Source: Dryococelus australis
Lineage: Eukaryota; Arthropoda; Insecta; Phasmatodea; Phasmatidae
Length of the DNA: 64,000 nt
Direction of reading: 5' to 3'
NCBI GenBank assembly: GCA_029891345.1
Contig: CM057009.1
Span: 287,504,966-287,568,965 of the forward strand
Shown: one piece after another, positions 26,667-38,165 of the stretch
Layout: the number at the start of each line of letters is the position of its first letter
Position numbering within the stretch: the first letter of the stretch is position 1
Made by a program: the position numbers and the translations under genes
The notes under the pieces: model-generated
Databases searched by the model: none
The model's input: the letters and a program-made list of their open reading frames with translations, nothing else
Told to the model about the DNA's origin: nothing

Positions 26667-29600
26667 CTAAAAACAAAAAAGAAAACTTGCTCCCGTATGC
26701 CATCTGTGTAAAGGAAACACCCATATTTACTAAAAGACCATTGAAAAATGTTTTACTACAAACATATTGCTACCAATTAGAAAACAGAACTGTTTACTAC
26801 AGACATTTTAACAACTGTACTCATAAAAAGAATTTGTTCACTTTAGGTAGTAGAAAAATACACTGACTATATCACACACAATGTTAATACAAAAATTGAC
26901 CATCAAGGTATATGTACAAGCAATTATAAATGTGTTACCATATTTACCCAAGTATAGGAGGACCCCTTCCAAATCTTTACTTTAGTCTCACAGAAAAATT
27001 AATTTCTCCCCAAATAATTTTGTTATATAATATAGCAGGATTATTCAATCTTGGCACTAAAATAAAGGTTAAACATCGCCAAATTACTTGCATGTACCAG
27101 GATAGGGGATAGAATGACAAAAGTAAATATAAATAATTCCAACAAATAGGCAAGTTTATTATCTGCCTCACAAAAAATACAGTTCAATATAATTTGACAA
27201 CACTTGCCATATTCTGCAGTGATAGATTATTGATATCGCCAATTTTAAAATTATCAGGTACTAAGTAAATTATGTGCTGGACTAGATCGTTGGCCCTTTC
27301 AACTCTGGAACACCGAACCCTAGCTGTGAAAGAAAAACTAGAAATGCTGTTCACCTCTAAATTAAATAAATATCAACTCAGTTTAAATATTAAAGATAAA
27401 ATTATGCATATTCTGCAAAAAAAGAACGTTCCAACCTAATCCATGACATGTTGGCGATACCATTCATAGCTATATAAAAACTTGCGACAAATAAAAATAA
27501 GCATATGAACAACTTCTAAAAATTACATTAAAAATCTGAACTAGTGGGATGGCAACTCAAACATGAGTCCAATAAGCATTCCACTATAAAAACTACCTAA
27601 ACGAGATGCACATCTAAAACGTAAAGCCCGCAAGTAGTGGACACTGCATGCTCATCAACCACGCTAGGCTGACAAATGGGATGGCTGAAAGAACGCTTGA
27701 GCTAGAAGAAATCATTAATTTACACACACAGAACCCAAAGCAATATCTCAGCTATACCAAAGGGAATTTTGACCGTGCAGCCCAAGCAATTTTTAGAATA
27801 CCAAATGAAATTACAACACGCCCATGCAAAAGCTAGCACTTGCTACTATGCTAAACAATCAAATCATCAAATGGCCCCAACACAGAAAAATGCACAACTT
27901 GTTCCACCATTCACCAGTTTCTGTGTTGCCAATTCCGCATTATCACAGATTCTAAATTAAAATTACACATTTTAGTTATACTCAAAACTGACAATAATAA
28001 TTCTTGTCGCAGTGACAATTTGCAATCATGATGTGCGAAGCACCTATCCAAACAGCTGGTGCAGATCACAGTGTCCATGCAGTATAGGAAAAAAGAGCAC
28101 CGGCAAAATTTAAAAACAAGTAACACCAAAGGACGGGAAATAGGTAGGGTCAAGGTAGGAGAAGGGAAGGGAGAGCCAGGATGCCACCAATGAAATTAAT
28201 TGGTGCTGTGTGCCCATGGACGTTACAGGGACAAATTAAAGTCGACTGGAATTTTAATTACTGGTGCATGCAGATAATAATATAGGTTGTATAACACTCC
28301 TCATGTGCATAAAACCTAAGGAAATCATACTTTCTTTGCTCATTCCTATATTTGTCTAATTATAAAGCACATTCTGTAGATTTTTTCTCAACATTTTAAG
28401 TGGTTTTGCTGCTATAAAACGTGTCTAATCAAAAACACAGACTATCACATGCTACTACTCAAAAACATTTAACTCAAAACTCTCAGTATGAAAAAACGAG
28501 ACCCTCAATTTTTTAAATTAAAAATTACAATTAAACAGTCTCTCATATGGGTAAATACAAAAATTAACTAGCGATCAGACTGACAGAGTTAATTAATAAA
28601 AGGTAGGTAAAATATTCTGGACAAACACCACTAATTGTATGTTGACTATGACACTAAGATACTATAGAAGGCATATTGACAAATCCACCACAATTTATAA
28701 CTCCCAGATAACAAATTTGTCCAAATGTCTCATTACATTATTTTCTTGCTTTTTCTATCACAAATAATTTTGTTCAGTTATGTCAAACGCTGTACAGCCA
28801 CTAAATGTCAGTAATGAAAAATATTTATTTCCCTTCCAAGAGAACACAACCCAAATAAGCATAACACTTTCATAATAGAATTTAATTTTATTTATTTATC
28901 ATACATTGAGCATTTGCATGCTACAGAACTTGTCAGAAAAAGAAAAAACAAACATAGCACAGTACGTTACATAATAAATAGAAATTGTATCTAAATGTAC
29001 CATTTTAAACATAAGTGGTCATGCACCATTATTAAAATTTCACATTTTTACAGTTTATATATCTTTATAGTTCACAACACATCATAATTTTTCCTCTTTG
29101 TTTTGTAGAGAGCTTCCAAAATGGTGCTCTGAGCATTCTCTTTGCAGCAACAAGAAACTCTATGCAAAATAAAATTTAATTCAACTGAGTAAATTAAAAG
29201 AATTCTGAGGTAGTTGGCAAAAAAAATTGTTTATATTTAAATAATTATTTAGAAATTTCATAAAATTTAATTAGGTCTCAAATAACACAAATTATGAATT
29301 ATGAACACTTACATTTTAATTCCACCAGATTTTATTTGGCAAAAATTTATTTTATGAAGTATTTAATATTTGCAAAAACTCACAGTTTTACATTGTTTTG
29401 ATGGATAGTTTTAAATTATATTAAACTTAGTTTACTATTGTACACTATGTAAAATAATAAACACAAAAATATACTGATAAAAAACAAGTGAAAATTCTAA
29501 AGAGTTGAAGATGGAAAAAGAAGGTGCTGGGCTCAAACACTTCAAGGGGATTTTTATTACCATGGTTATTTAAAAGAGAATTAAGCACCACAAAACATTT

Positions 29601-29725
29601 CTGAAAAAATTAAGTAGTTCAAACATTTCTGGAATGGTGTGTATTAGGTAACTGAAGCTATCTGCAAGTATTACGAGAAAAAATATACAGTGAAATATAT
29701 CCACTTCTATGTAAATAAGTTCTTA
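26667..29725. other. Upstream Rap1 intron or flank, nothing recognised
   Basis: AT-rich with no motif-bearing frame. A phrase CTCTGGAACACCGAACCC with following TGTGAAAGAAA at about 27303-27335 resembles 20024-20055 (CTGGAACACCAACTCACAAC), so a short dispersed repeat may be present. Confidence 0.5.
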
Positions 29726-29964
29726 TGGGCTGTTCATGGTAAAGTGAGCACTTTTAAAGGCCCTTCCAACACTCATTAACCACTAATAAATATATATTAT
29801 TGCAGCTTCAGGCATTAAGGTTTGAAGGTGGTGAAATGTATACACTTTGTTTATTTGTCACACAGCAATGTTTATATTAAATAGCAGCAGAAAGTTGAAA
29901 ATTGGACGAAAGAAATTTTTTTTTAGAAGGACCTTGAAAAGTGCTCACTTTACAGTGAACAGCA
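29726..29964. mobile_element. 239-bp MITE with ~33-bp terminal inverted repeats
   Basis: Left end TGGGCTGTTCATGGTAAAGT continuing GAGCACTTTTAAAGG; the right end read in reverse is TGCTGTTCACTGTAAAGTGA continuing GCACTTTTCAAGG. TA flanks both sides (29724-29725 and 29965-29966). No coding capacity. Related one-ended copies lie at 44195 and 61835. A TA target fits the Tc1/mariner superfamily. Confidence 0.85.
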
Positions 29965-30327
29965 TATACTGAAATATTTTCAGATATTGCTCAGCCATCC
30001 CAAGTGAGATTAAGTACCTCACAAAAGTTTGTTTACTCACTAAAAAAAAGTGTGTAGTTTTAATGAAAAAGAAAGAATTTTTTTCCCCCAGTAAAAGAGA
30101 TGGTAAAAAGCTTAAACAATTCACATGAGGCTTTAAATGTTGTCAGTTGCAGAAAACCCACAATTGGACATAAAACTTTTAACATAATTATCATAAAAAA
30201 TACACAAACAAGAGTTAACTGCTGTCAAGCTACATATATAACTCGATTCCTAACACTGACAAAATTTGGCACATTATTCCTGATGAAAAAATAAAACAAA
30301 AAGCCTGCTACACTTTTTCCCCTAAAG

Positions 30328-31012
30328 TGATTATTAAGGGATCTACGTACCCCTAAATTCCACGGTTTTGAATGCAATAGAGGTAAAAATATCAGTAACT
30401 ACTGACGATTAAGAAACAAAACTGTGAATAGTGCTGTGTAGAGCGGAGATCTTACACCTGTGAAAATGTGGTTGGTAATATCATCCCCCGTCGTCATGAA
30501 AACAGGGGTCGCCACCCTGTTTTTGCCCGACAAATGTGAACAGTGAGCTGTAAACGATTCGCTAAGATTACTTAAGAATGAGCACATCTTAAAAATAAAA
30601 AATAGTTGTCTTGTCAAAATACTCTCCGGTGAACTGTTTTTGCGAAATCCTTTCGGTAAGTACGTATGCAAAACAGAAGGGTGAGTGGCCTGCAAGGTTG
30701 GCAACACGTAAAACACGAGGTGGTGCAACACCACGTGTCATTCAACCTCACAATGCGCTGATTCATGTCACCTCAACAAATTGCTTAAAGCTTACAGTTA
30801 CCATTTTTTCGTGCAAAAACAAGATGGCAACCCCTATTTTCATGATGATGGGGGATGATATTATGAACTACATTTTCACAGATGCAAGATCTCCATTCTA
30901 CAAAACACTATTCACCAATTTGTTGCTTAATCGTGAGTAATTTCTGATAATTTTTAACACAATTACATTCAAAATTGTGGTTTTTAAAGGCACGTAGCTT
31001 CCTTAAAAATCA
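30328..31012. mobile_element. 685-bp element with ~240-bp inverted arms
   Basis: The arms 30328-30570 and about 30770-31012 are inverted copies of each other at roughly 75-80% identity by eye. Both include CATCCCCC and the GGCAACCCCTATTTTCATGA-type phrase (GGGGTCGCC variant on the left), and both end in an AAGGnnnCTACGT motif. A unique spacer of about 200 bp lies between. A 40-codon stretch reads open outward in both arms with matching words (GDDI, IFT, RSP, LFT, LNR). It is a long-TIR non-autonomous transposon or foldback-type element; no transposase is present. Confidence 0.8.
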
Positions 31013-31430
31013 TTGTAGGGAAAAGTGGTACATATATTTTAGTCTTATTTTGTCGTCAGGAATAACCTGCCACAGTTTGTCGGAATCACGTTGTATATTG
31101 AGAAAAGCTAACACTGGCTCATTTTACATAAATTATTTTAGTGTCCAAGTTTTTGTCATTTTGTGGGTTCTCTGTGACTTGCAACCCAGTGTTGCAATTG
31201 TGTTACGTCCAAATTAATGCATTGGTTAATCACCTACAAATCTTTTGAATTCAACAATTCTAAAACACTAGATACAAGAAGTTACTGATGTAATTATTGA
31301 GCCTATATTCCTATACACGGGTGCAAATAATTTTTTATTAAGTTCTTAAAAGCTTAGATGTAGGTAGACCATGACATCTCAAATGCAATATCATTAGAGA
31401 TTAAACCAAAAATATACACAACAGTAGTGA
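31013..31430. other. Short unassigned spacer
   Basis: AT-rich sequence between the inverted-repeat element and a SINE-like unit; nothing recognised. Confidence 0.5.
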
Positions 31431-31520
31431 GCCAATTAGAAAAGGTCATGTGCCTTACTCGGGACTCAAACCCATAAAACCTTGAACTATAAGCTAGCGA
31501 GCAATCAATTGCATTACAGA
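31431..31520 (-). mobile_element. tRNA-derived SINE head
   Basis: On the minus strand the segment reads like a tRNA gene body: an A-box-like TGTAATGCAATTGATTG and a B-box GGTTTGAGTCCCG with a TTATAGTTCAAGG stem between. A similar B-box block, GGTTTGAAGCCCGAG, is at 44785-44799. It is too degenerate at the acceptor stem for a working tRNA. Confidence 0.5.
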
Positions 31521-31605
31521 GAATGGATTTCGAACATCAACTTCAAATTTAATCAATCTAATGTTTTGAATCCTAGGGTTTACTAACCCAAAAAATATAC
31601 AAGGC

Positions 31606-34600
31606 ATACCTGCCAACCTCCAACCTTGAGTGTTCAAAAATCTGAGGTTTTCTACAGGTAGATAACACTTATTATCCTAACAAAGCGCCGGGGGTGGCCG
31701 GGGGGGGGGGGGGGGGACAGCCTCCACTGGAAAATTTTTGAATTTCTAGGTGCAAAATTAAGCTATTTAAGTAGTTTTCACATCTAAAAATATAATATAC
31801 ATCTGTTAAAAACATTCATTTTTTAAAAAGTTTTAGCTTAAAATTTGTTTTCTTATAATGGGGGTGGGGGGGGGGGGGAATCCAGATACCCCACCCCCAC
31901 TGGCTTTGCCCCTGTTTTAAGTTCTATTTGTTGGCTTCGGTAAATTTTATACATCCCAGAAAAAACAAAAGTTCCAATACACATTAAATATATTTTATAA
32001 GTACAACAACCACAAAAAATATAAACTACTTACCTGTACATTGCATAGTCTTTGTTCAGTTATGAAGAGATTTATGTAGGTTAATCAATAAACCACCAGT
32101 CATTTTGTCAAAGTTGATACAGGTGAAAACACTTCATAATCACATCACAGGCAATTGTCAGTTTTGTTTAAAGAGGACCTTATTACGTGCGCGCATGTGC
32201 ATGCACATGCACACACACACACAACCATACAAATTCATAAAAGTTGTAAATATTTTATACCGCCAGAAAAACTGTTTAGTGGCACATAAACAAGAATTTT
32301 ATTTTACCCTAGACCTATACGGAAGAAACTGAATTTGTTTACTGCAGTCAGTTACATGTTACCAAGCAATACCATTAAACTTTTAGTTATGCAATGCCAT
32401 AAAAGTTGTAGATTTGGCAGTTTTCAAACATCTTAAATTCTTGCTCACAACATAGCCCACGCCGGGCAGACTTCAGTTTGATCAGCTTTTCTAAAACTGT
32501 GTCCGTCATTAATGATCTGAACTATGTCCTATTTTACTTAACTAGAGAAAATACTCTTTCGCACTCAGCATTGATACATGGACTAGAAAGAATTGCAAGA
32601 ATTGCTCGAGAAAGTTTTTCATCCGCCCAACTACTGACCACTTAATGTCTATTCTAGTGTGTTTTGACAATTCTGTAATGTCTTCCATTTGAAAACTGAA
32701 CAACTGTGCTTCCAGTGTGTATCTCTGAATCTAAATCGAGTTCTTTATCATTACACAAGATACATTCCACAAAAAACCTCAAACCTGAAAAATAACTGAA
32801 TTAATATCTGCCACTTCAGTATGTAACAACACATTCACTTGCTGATGTATTATATTTCCTGACAAGAGGAAAAAAAAACATATTTCTACTTTTGATGGAG
32901 TTTTTCAAACGACCTGCAAGCTGCACTGCCAACCACCAAATCCATATCAAATTTCTGATTATTTTTGTTGCGGTAGAAAACATCTAAAACACAGGATTAT
33001 TTAACCGTCAAGGAAATGACAAACCTAGAAATTAAATTTCTGAATAAATCCATATGATCAGCAGATTGCAAAAATAGTTTGTTTTTTCAAACACTGGAAT
33101 AACATTCTGAAGAAACAGAACAATTTATTCAGATCACACGACAGGAACATGAAAATCCTTTCTTCTCTGGATAAAAATTCTTTTTCACATTTCCTGACAG
33201 GTTTCATTGAATTTTTCTTGCTGAGTTTAAGTTTTTCACATCCTTGCCTTTGATTTTGACACTTTGCTGACAATGAAGTATAACTTTCACTTCTTTGACA
33301 ATGTAGGCTTATTATTTGTACATCATGACCAGTTTCATGTACACCTACATCAGATTCAGAATTCCAGAAGCCAGACTAAGCAGTTTTCAATTTGGGAATG
33401 TGATAGCTCTGTAGGAACCCAGTTCTCTCGCTAATGAATGCAGATTTAGTTTCTGCCATGGAAAAACTTGTCACAGGCTGCCATTGTTCAATCACCCTAC
33501 CTAAACACTTACCAAATGACAACCAGCACGTTCATACATGTTTTATGATTTTCTTTGTAACTGTATCTATAGTGTAGTTTTTGGAGCTATTTTACTTTGT
33601 CGTCTATCTTTTCACTTTTCGCTAAATAATAAAAAGTATCCACCAACATCTCATCTACTTTCACTGGAAGAAAAGCAGCAGTTTTTTCTGCTGCTAAAGT
33701 TACTAGGTGACATGGACATCCAATTGTTTCAGAACACTGACCAGACAACTCCACTGCTTTCATCCTACCATCACAGGGGCATTATCAGCACCTAGGGCTA
33801 GACAGTTAGAATAGGGAATTCCATTTTCTTTTATGTTCTGAATAAGGTTGCCAATATTTAAGCCTGTTGAATCGCCTTCCAAAACAGGCACAGACAGCAA
33901 ACGGCTTTCAATTTCTTATTTTTCTTGATTATGAAAGTTAACTACTATCGGATAGTTTCGAACCACCCTGATTGTTTCCATCTGCAGAAATTGAAAAAGG
34001 CAAGTCTTAAAATTTAGATAGCCAATGCATTGAGTTTTAGATTCCATTTCACCCACAATGACAGTAGTTTTGGTTCTTGCACAAAGGTACTTATTCGCGA
34101 TATCGCTGTCTCGAAACATTTTCCTTAACAATTGACCTGTATGGTCAGCGGAACTCAAAGGCAAATTGTGTCCCACAATAAATTAAGTAAACAAACATTC
34201 GGCACGAGTAATGCGATTATCACTAACGTTTTGTTATATTATATGCACTCTACATTATCTAGATATTTCTTACTTTGTGAATGTTTACACACATCATTTC
34301 GGCCTGCATGTGCAAGCGAAAAATCACAGCAACACGCCACACAAAACTTTAACCTTTCTGTGAAGCGATAATATGCGGACACTCTTCTGAATAGGCCTGG
34401 TTAAATGTTGTTTTGTAGTATTTCTTACTAGTCGTCTGTTCATACATTGTAAGCCCTATAAACACATAACCTAACATCAGCAATCTAGTGCGAAATACTA
34501 CATAGATAATAACGGACAACAGAAGTAAGAAACCTTCAAACGCCAGAAACAATAGAGTACGCAAGTCGAAGCTGACCGATCTCAAAACACAGCACTTGTT

Positions 34601-34858
34601 TGAATCGATACCCCCATGACAATGACAAAAGCACATTTCATTACACAGACAACGCCAACCACAAGACGAATCAATTTCTTCGCATGAGTGAAGCTGAAAT
34701 CGATCTGCGATTAATCAATCCATTGACTCACGTGCACGAAAAACCATTCAAGTGAAATAAATAGAAAATAATCATGAGAATTTCACATAAATGCGTGTGG
34801 GCGTGAGCGATATCCAAAAAGTGAGCCTTACGCCTAAATCATAAGTGTTGGCAGATAT
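31606..34858 (-). mobile_element. hAT DNA transposon, 3.25 kb, with target duplication
   Basis: Left terminus ATACCTGCCAAC starts at 31606 and the right terminus GTTGGCAGATAT-G ends about 34858, forming inverted ends. They are flanked by TACAAGGC (31598-31605) and GACAAGGC (34859-34866), an 8-bp target duplication with one mismatch, as expected for hAT. Inside is a broken minus-strand hAT transposase. Two long G runs (31700-31716 and near 31868-31878) lie near the left end. A truncated relative with the same terminus is at 62485. Confidence 0.85.
32480..34480 (-). pseudogene. hAT transposase of the 31606-34858 element, broken
   Basis: Pieces in order on the minus strand: AYSEECPHIIASQKG (about 34360-34410), then after a frameshift a zinc finger FCVACCCDFSLAHAGRNDVC ... 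H (about 34270-34345), then ADHTGQLLRKMFRDSDIANK and CARTKTTVIVGEM (about 34045-34145), the Cys/His core IGCPCHLVTLAAEKTAAFLP (about 33675-33735) with VDEMLVDTFYYLAKSEK, and near 32540-32580 a decayed C-terminal dimerisation-like piece. The order matches the BED/TTF-fingered hAT proteins that include ZMYM/SCAND3-like derivatives. Multiple stops and frameshifts show inactivity. Confidence 0.8.
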
Positions 34859-34929
34859 GACAAGGCCATAATTAGGAAGGAAAAAAAGTGAGAGCCACTG
34901 AAAACATGCAAGCTATTTAGGCCTACAGT

Positions 34930-35480
34930 TTTGATACTTGTGTGAAGAATTTGGTGGGAATCTGCTGATTGATCCTAGAGATATGGCACAAAAACTCAAT
35001 TATTTTTTAAATATGTCATTATTCATAAATGGAGGGCAAAAATAGTATTTATTAGCACATTCTATGATTGTCATAGACACAGTACTTATACAGTTAGTTA
35101 AAACTGGTTACAAAGTTTTGTATGGTTATAAAGTTTTGTAGATAGAACACTAAGCTAGAGTGTCATTATAGATGCCATTCTGAAAATAAGTGTGTAGCAC
35201 ACTTAAAACACACCAATTAATATGGCCAAACACAGTAAAACTTCCTAACCTAATTTGATGAGAATCAGGCTAATTGTTTCCAAAGATATGAGAGTTTTAA
35301 TTATTTATGTGATGCTATCTTACAAAATGGCTGACAAAAGTGGCTATTTGTTGGCATATGCAATGCTTGTAATTAGGAATGGACCTATACAGAAACCAAT
35401 ACATTGGCAGATGATCCAAAAATTGGTATCAGTTACAATTGGCTATGGCACAACCAAATCCTTTCATCAACCCAAATGAT
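34930..35480 (+). repeat. Dispersed repeat A, copy 1
   Basis: The tract contains GATGCCATTCTGAAAATAAG (35169-35188) followed by TAATTTGATGAGAATC, AAAGATATGA and GCTATCTTACAAAATGGCTG. The same ordered phrases recur at 37640-38010 in the same orientation. An earlier partial unit begins at 34948 (ATTTGGTGGGAATC ... GAGATATGG), so units of about 300 bp may be tandem. No coding motif is seen. Confidence 0.6.
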
Positions 35481-36258
35481 TCAATCATCATGGAAATTAC
35501 CGCACTTGGTTATCTTGCAGGACATAATTACACAAACAATGAATTTAATTTTTGCAACTGAAAAACTGATTTCTTAATTTGTGATCTGAAATTAAATGGA
35601 AACTGATATGGCTGGGTTTGGTGTTTGAACTCTATACAAGCCATACTTGGTGAAATTCATAAAATAAAACTTAATTTAACGTCTAATACTGGCATCTGCT
35701 TTTGAGGTAGTTAAAATTCACTACTACAATTAACGTTTCTCACTATAATATTCAGTGTACATTTTCTATCATGCAAACGTCAACTGTATATTGATCTATT
35801 TTATGTATGTGCCCAAATGGCGCTCATTCATGGGCAGAACCATAACTACTTGAATTTATTTATAAACGAACATCTAAAATGAAAAATATTGGTGATGACG
35901 AAAGTAAACAGTACATATATATAAAGCAGATGAACGTAATTTATGCACTGAACATGCACACTGTATTTATTAACACTGCCATATTTACTCATCTTCTGTG
36001 TTTTGTGGTTTGTGATTAGGTTCTTGACAAATATAGCATTTGCAAATATTGGGCAAGATTGGTGATTGTAGCCAGCTGCTTACGTCGCACAACCGGTTAA
36101 GAATGCCAAAAATAGTTACCATCGTGCATTGGAGTTAAATAAAATGAAGTTTTTTATAACTAACCAACATGCCAACCTGCTATGTAAATATTGAGTGGGT
36201 GGGAAAAGACCATGCTTAGTTAAATACTGCTGTGCATTATGCACAGTGATTAATAATG
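35481..36258. other. AT-rich spacer, nothing recognised
   Basis: No coding or repeat structure recognised before the palindrome. Confidence 0.5.
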
Positions 36259-37427
36259 TATACAAGATGTTTCCTGAATACATGGACAAACTCTGCATGC
36301 ATATTCTTACAAAAAATAAGGCGAAAACATACATACCACTTACTGTCTACAGTGCATCCCAAGGGAGTTATGCCCCTTTGAAAAAGGAGCAATAAGACCA
36401 GGTAATTACACTTTCTACGAAAAGTATATAAAACCTAAGTGCAAGACTCTGGAACATGATTAAATGGACAGAGTTCTATGGTCCACGTGATGTTTAAAAA
36501 CAAATTTTTTTTTGTGGCAAAATAAGGGTTGCAACCATTATTTTGCAATGAAATTGTGTATTAACATGGTTCATATTATGAAGTATGTTAAAATAAGCTA
36601 AAAAGACATGAATGATCGTTGCTGTAATCCCAACCGTTTTCGAGGAATAAATGCATAAAGTACACAACTACAAAATACCATGGCTGGGTACGTAGGCAAC
36701 ATGCAGTTCACCTGCGATGATCAGAAGTCGCATGGCATACCATGCTAACATAAAATCGCAAAATACGATGTCAGTGGGTTAATAAATTAATTAATCATTT
36801 CAGGTGAGAGTAAATTATATCCTAGTTGTCAGTTAACCAGTTTCACCTGGATACCATCCACGCTCAACTCAAACGATTAATTAAATCACAGACATAGTAT
36901 TTTGTGATCTTATGTTAGCATGGTATGCCACGCGACTTCCGACCATCGCAGGTGAACTGCGTGTTGCCTACGTACCCAGTCATGGCATTTAGTGGTTGTG
37001 TACTTTATGCGTATATTCCTCGGAAACTGTTGGGGTTAAGGAAACTATGAGTCAGGCCTTTTCATTTTATTTTAAGATGTTACATTGTAATATGCCACAT
37101 AAAATATAATGAACCACTGGTAACACATCATTTTATTGCAAAATAAATGTTGCAACCCCTATTTTGCCACAAATAAATATTTTTATGGTGTTCAACATCA
37201 CGCGGAATGTAAAACTTTGTTCATTAAATTGATTTCCAGAGTCTTAAGGTTAGATTTAGATTGTACATAATTTTTATAGAAAGTGCAATTACCTGGTCTT
37301 AGTGCTCCTAATTCGAAGGGATGCATTTTAGACAGTAAATGGTATATATATTTTTTCCTCATTTTTTCATGAGGAACAGGCATGCAGAGTTTGTCCACGC
37401 ATTTAAGGAACAGCCTATATTTGTATA
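36259..37427. mobile_element. 1.17-kb imperfect palindrome (foldback-like element)
   Basis: Arms of about 550 bp (36259-36810 and 36861-37427) are inverted copies with many substitutions and small indels, centred near 36840. Matching landmarks: GGACAAACTCTGCATGC (left, 36284-36300) and its reverse at 37381-37397; GGGTTGCAACC and GGTTGCAAC-type matches; GGGTACGTAGGCAACA; TGGCATACCATGCTAACATAA next to the centre. The ~50-bp loop has a further small inverted repeat (CAGGTGA/TCACCTG). No protein motif is recognised; reading frames in the two arms do not agree. Confidence 0.8.
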
Positions 37428-37639
37428 AGGAATTTTATGTACTTTTTTTTTTTTAAATCTATCGACATGTTTTTCCACACCCTTAAGATTTCGTGCTAAT
37501 TTTAACGTTACTCACACACAATATAAAAAATTACAAATTAAATTATTTGTATCGGCACTATCTGCGGGATCGGCCACAAAGTATCGGTAATATATACAAA
37601 ATGCGAGTTCGCACCCTCTACTTTTAATATGTAATTTTA

Positions 37640-38010
37640 GCATACAGAATTTGGTTGAAATAGATTGAACAATATGGTAGCTGTATCAAATGAACCTACA
37701 ATAGTTGTATGGATGCCATTTTGAAAATAAGTGCAGTATATTTTTACATTATATAAATTTACATTGTCTACCATAGTATTACTTGCCAAATTTGACAGGA
37801 ATTGGTTATAAGTTTCCGAGATATAACATAAAGGCTTAATTTTTAATGTGCTGCTATCATACAAAATGACAGACCAACAACAATATCCATATCTAAAATC
37901 AATGCCTGTATGAAGCACTGCAAACAATCAAAATTTAGTTAAATTGGTTGAATAGTTCCAGAGATATGATATCACCCTAAATTTTCAAATGGCCATTATT
38001 TTCAAAGCAG
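37640..38010 (+). repeat. Dispersed repeat A, copy 2
   Basis: It shares with 34930-35480, in the same order, GATGCCATTTTGAAAATAAG, CCAAATTTGACAGGAATTGG, GAGATATAAC and GCTATCATACAAAATGAC, and repeats the GAATTGGTT ... GAGATAT pattern again at about 37935-37970. The two copies bracket the palindrome. Confidence 0.6.
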
Positions 38011-38084
38011 CGTGATAGAAAAGTATAAAAGGTATCCTATCCTTACTACGGATAATATAAATGGTGTCCACTAGAATTACATTC

Positions 38085-38165
38085 TGGAATTCCTGACTTT
38101 TCCTCATTTTCCAGGCAGTATCTCACCATTTTCCCTGACATTTTCAGGAATACTAAAACCTACAA
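38085..38165. repeat. Dispersed TTCCCTGAC-type repeat, copy 2
   Basis: Contains GGAATTCCTGACTTTTCCTC and TTTTCCCTGACATTTTCAGG. It is related in pattern to 3245-3305 and 61755-61815. Confidence 0.4.

Noticed and set aside
30399..30940. Two ~110-codon frames on opposite strands as genes
   Set aside because: They mirror each other because they lie in the arms of an inverted-repeat element; kept as a repeat finding instead.
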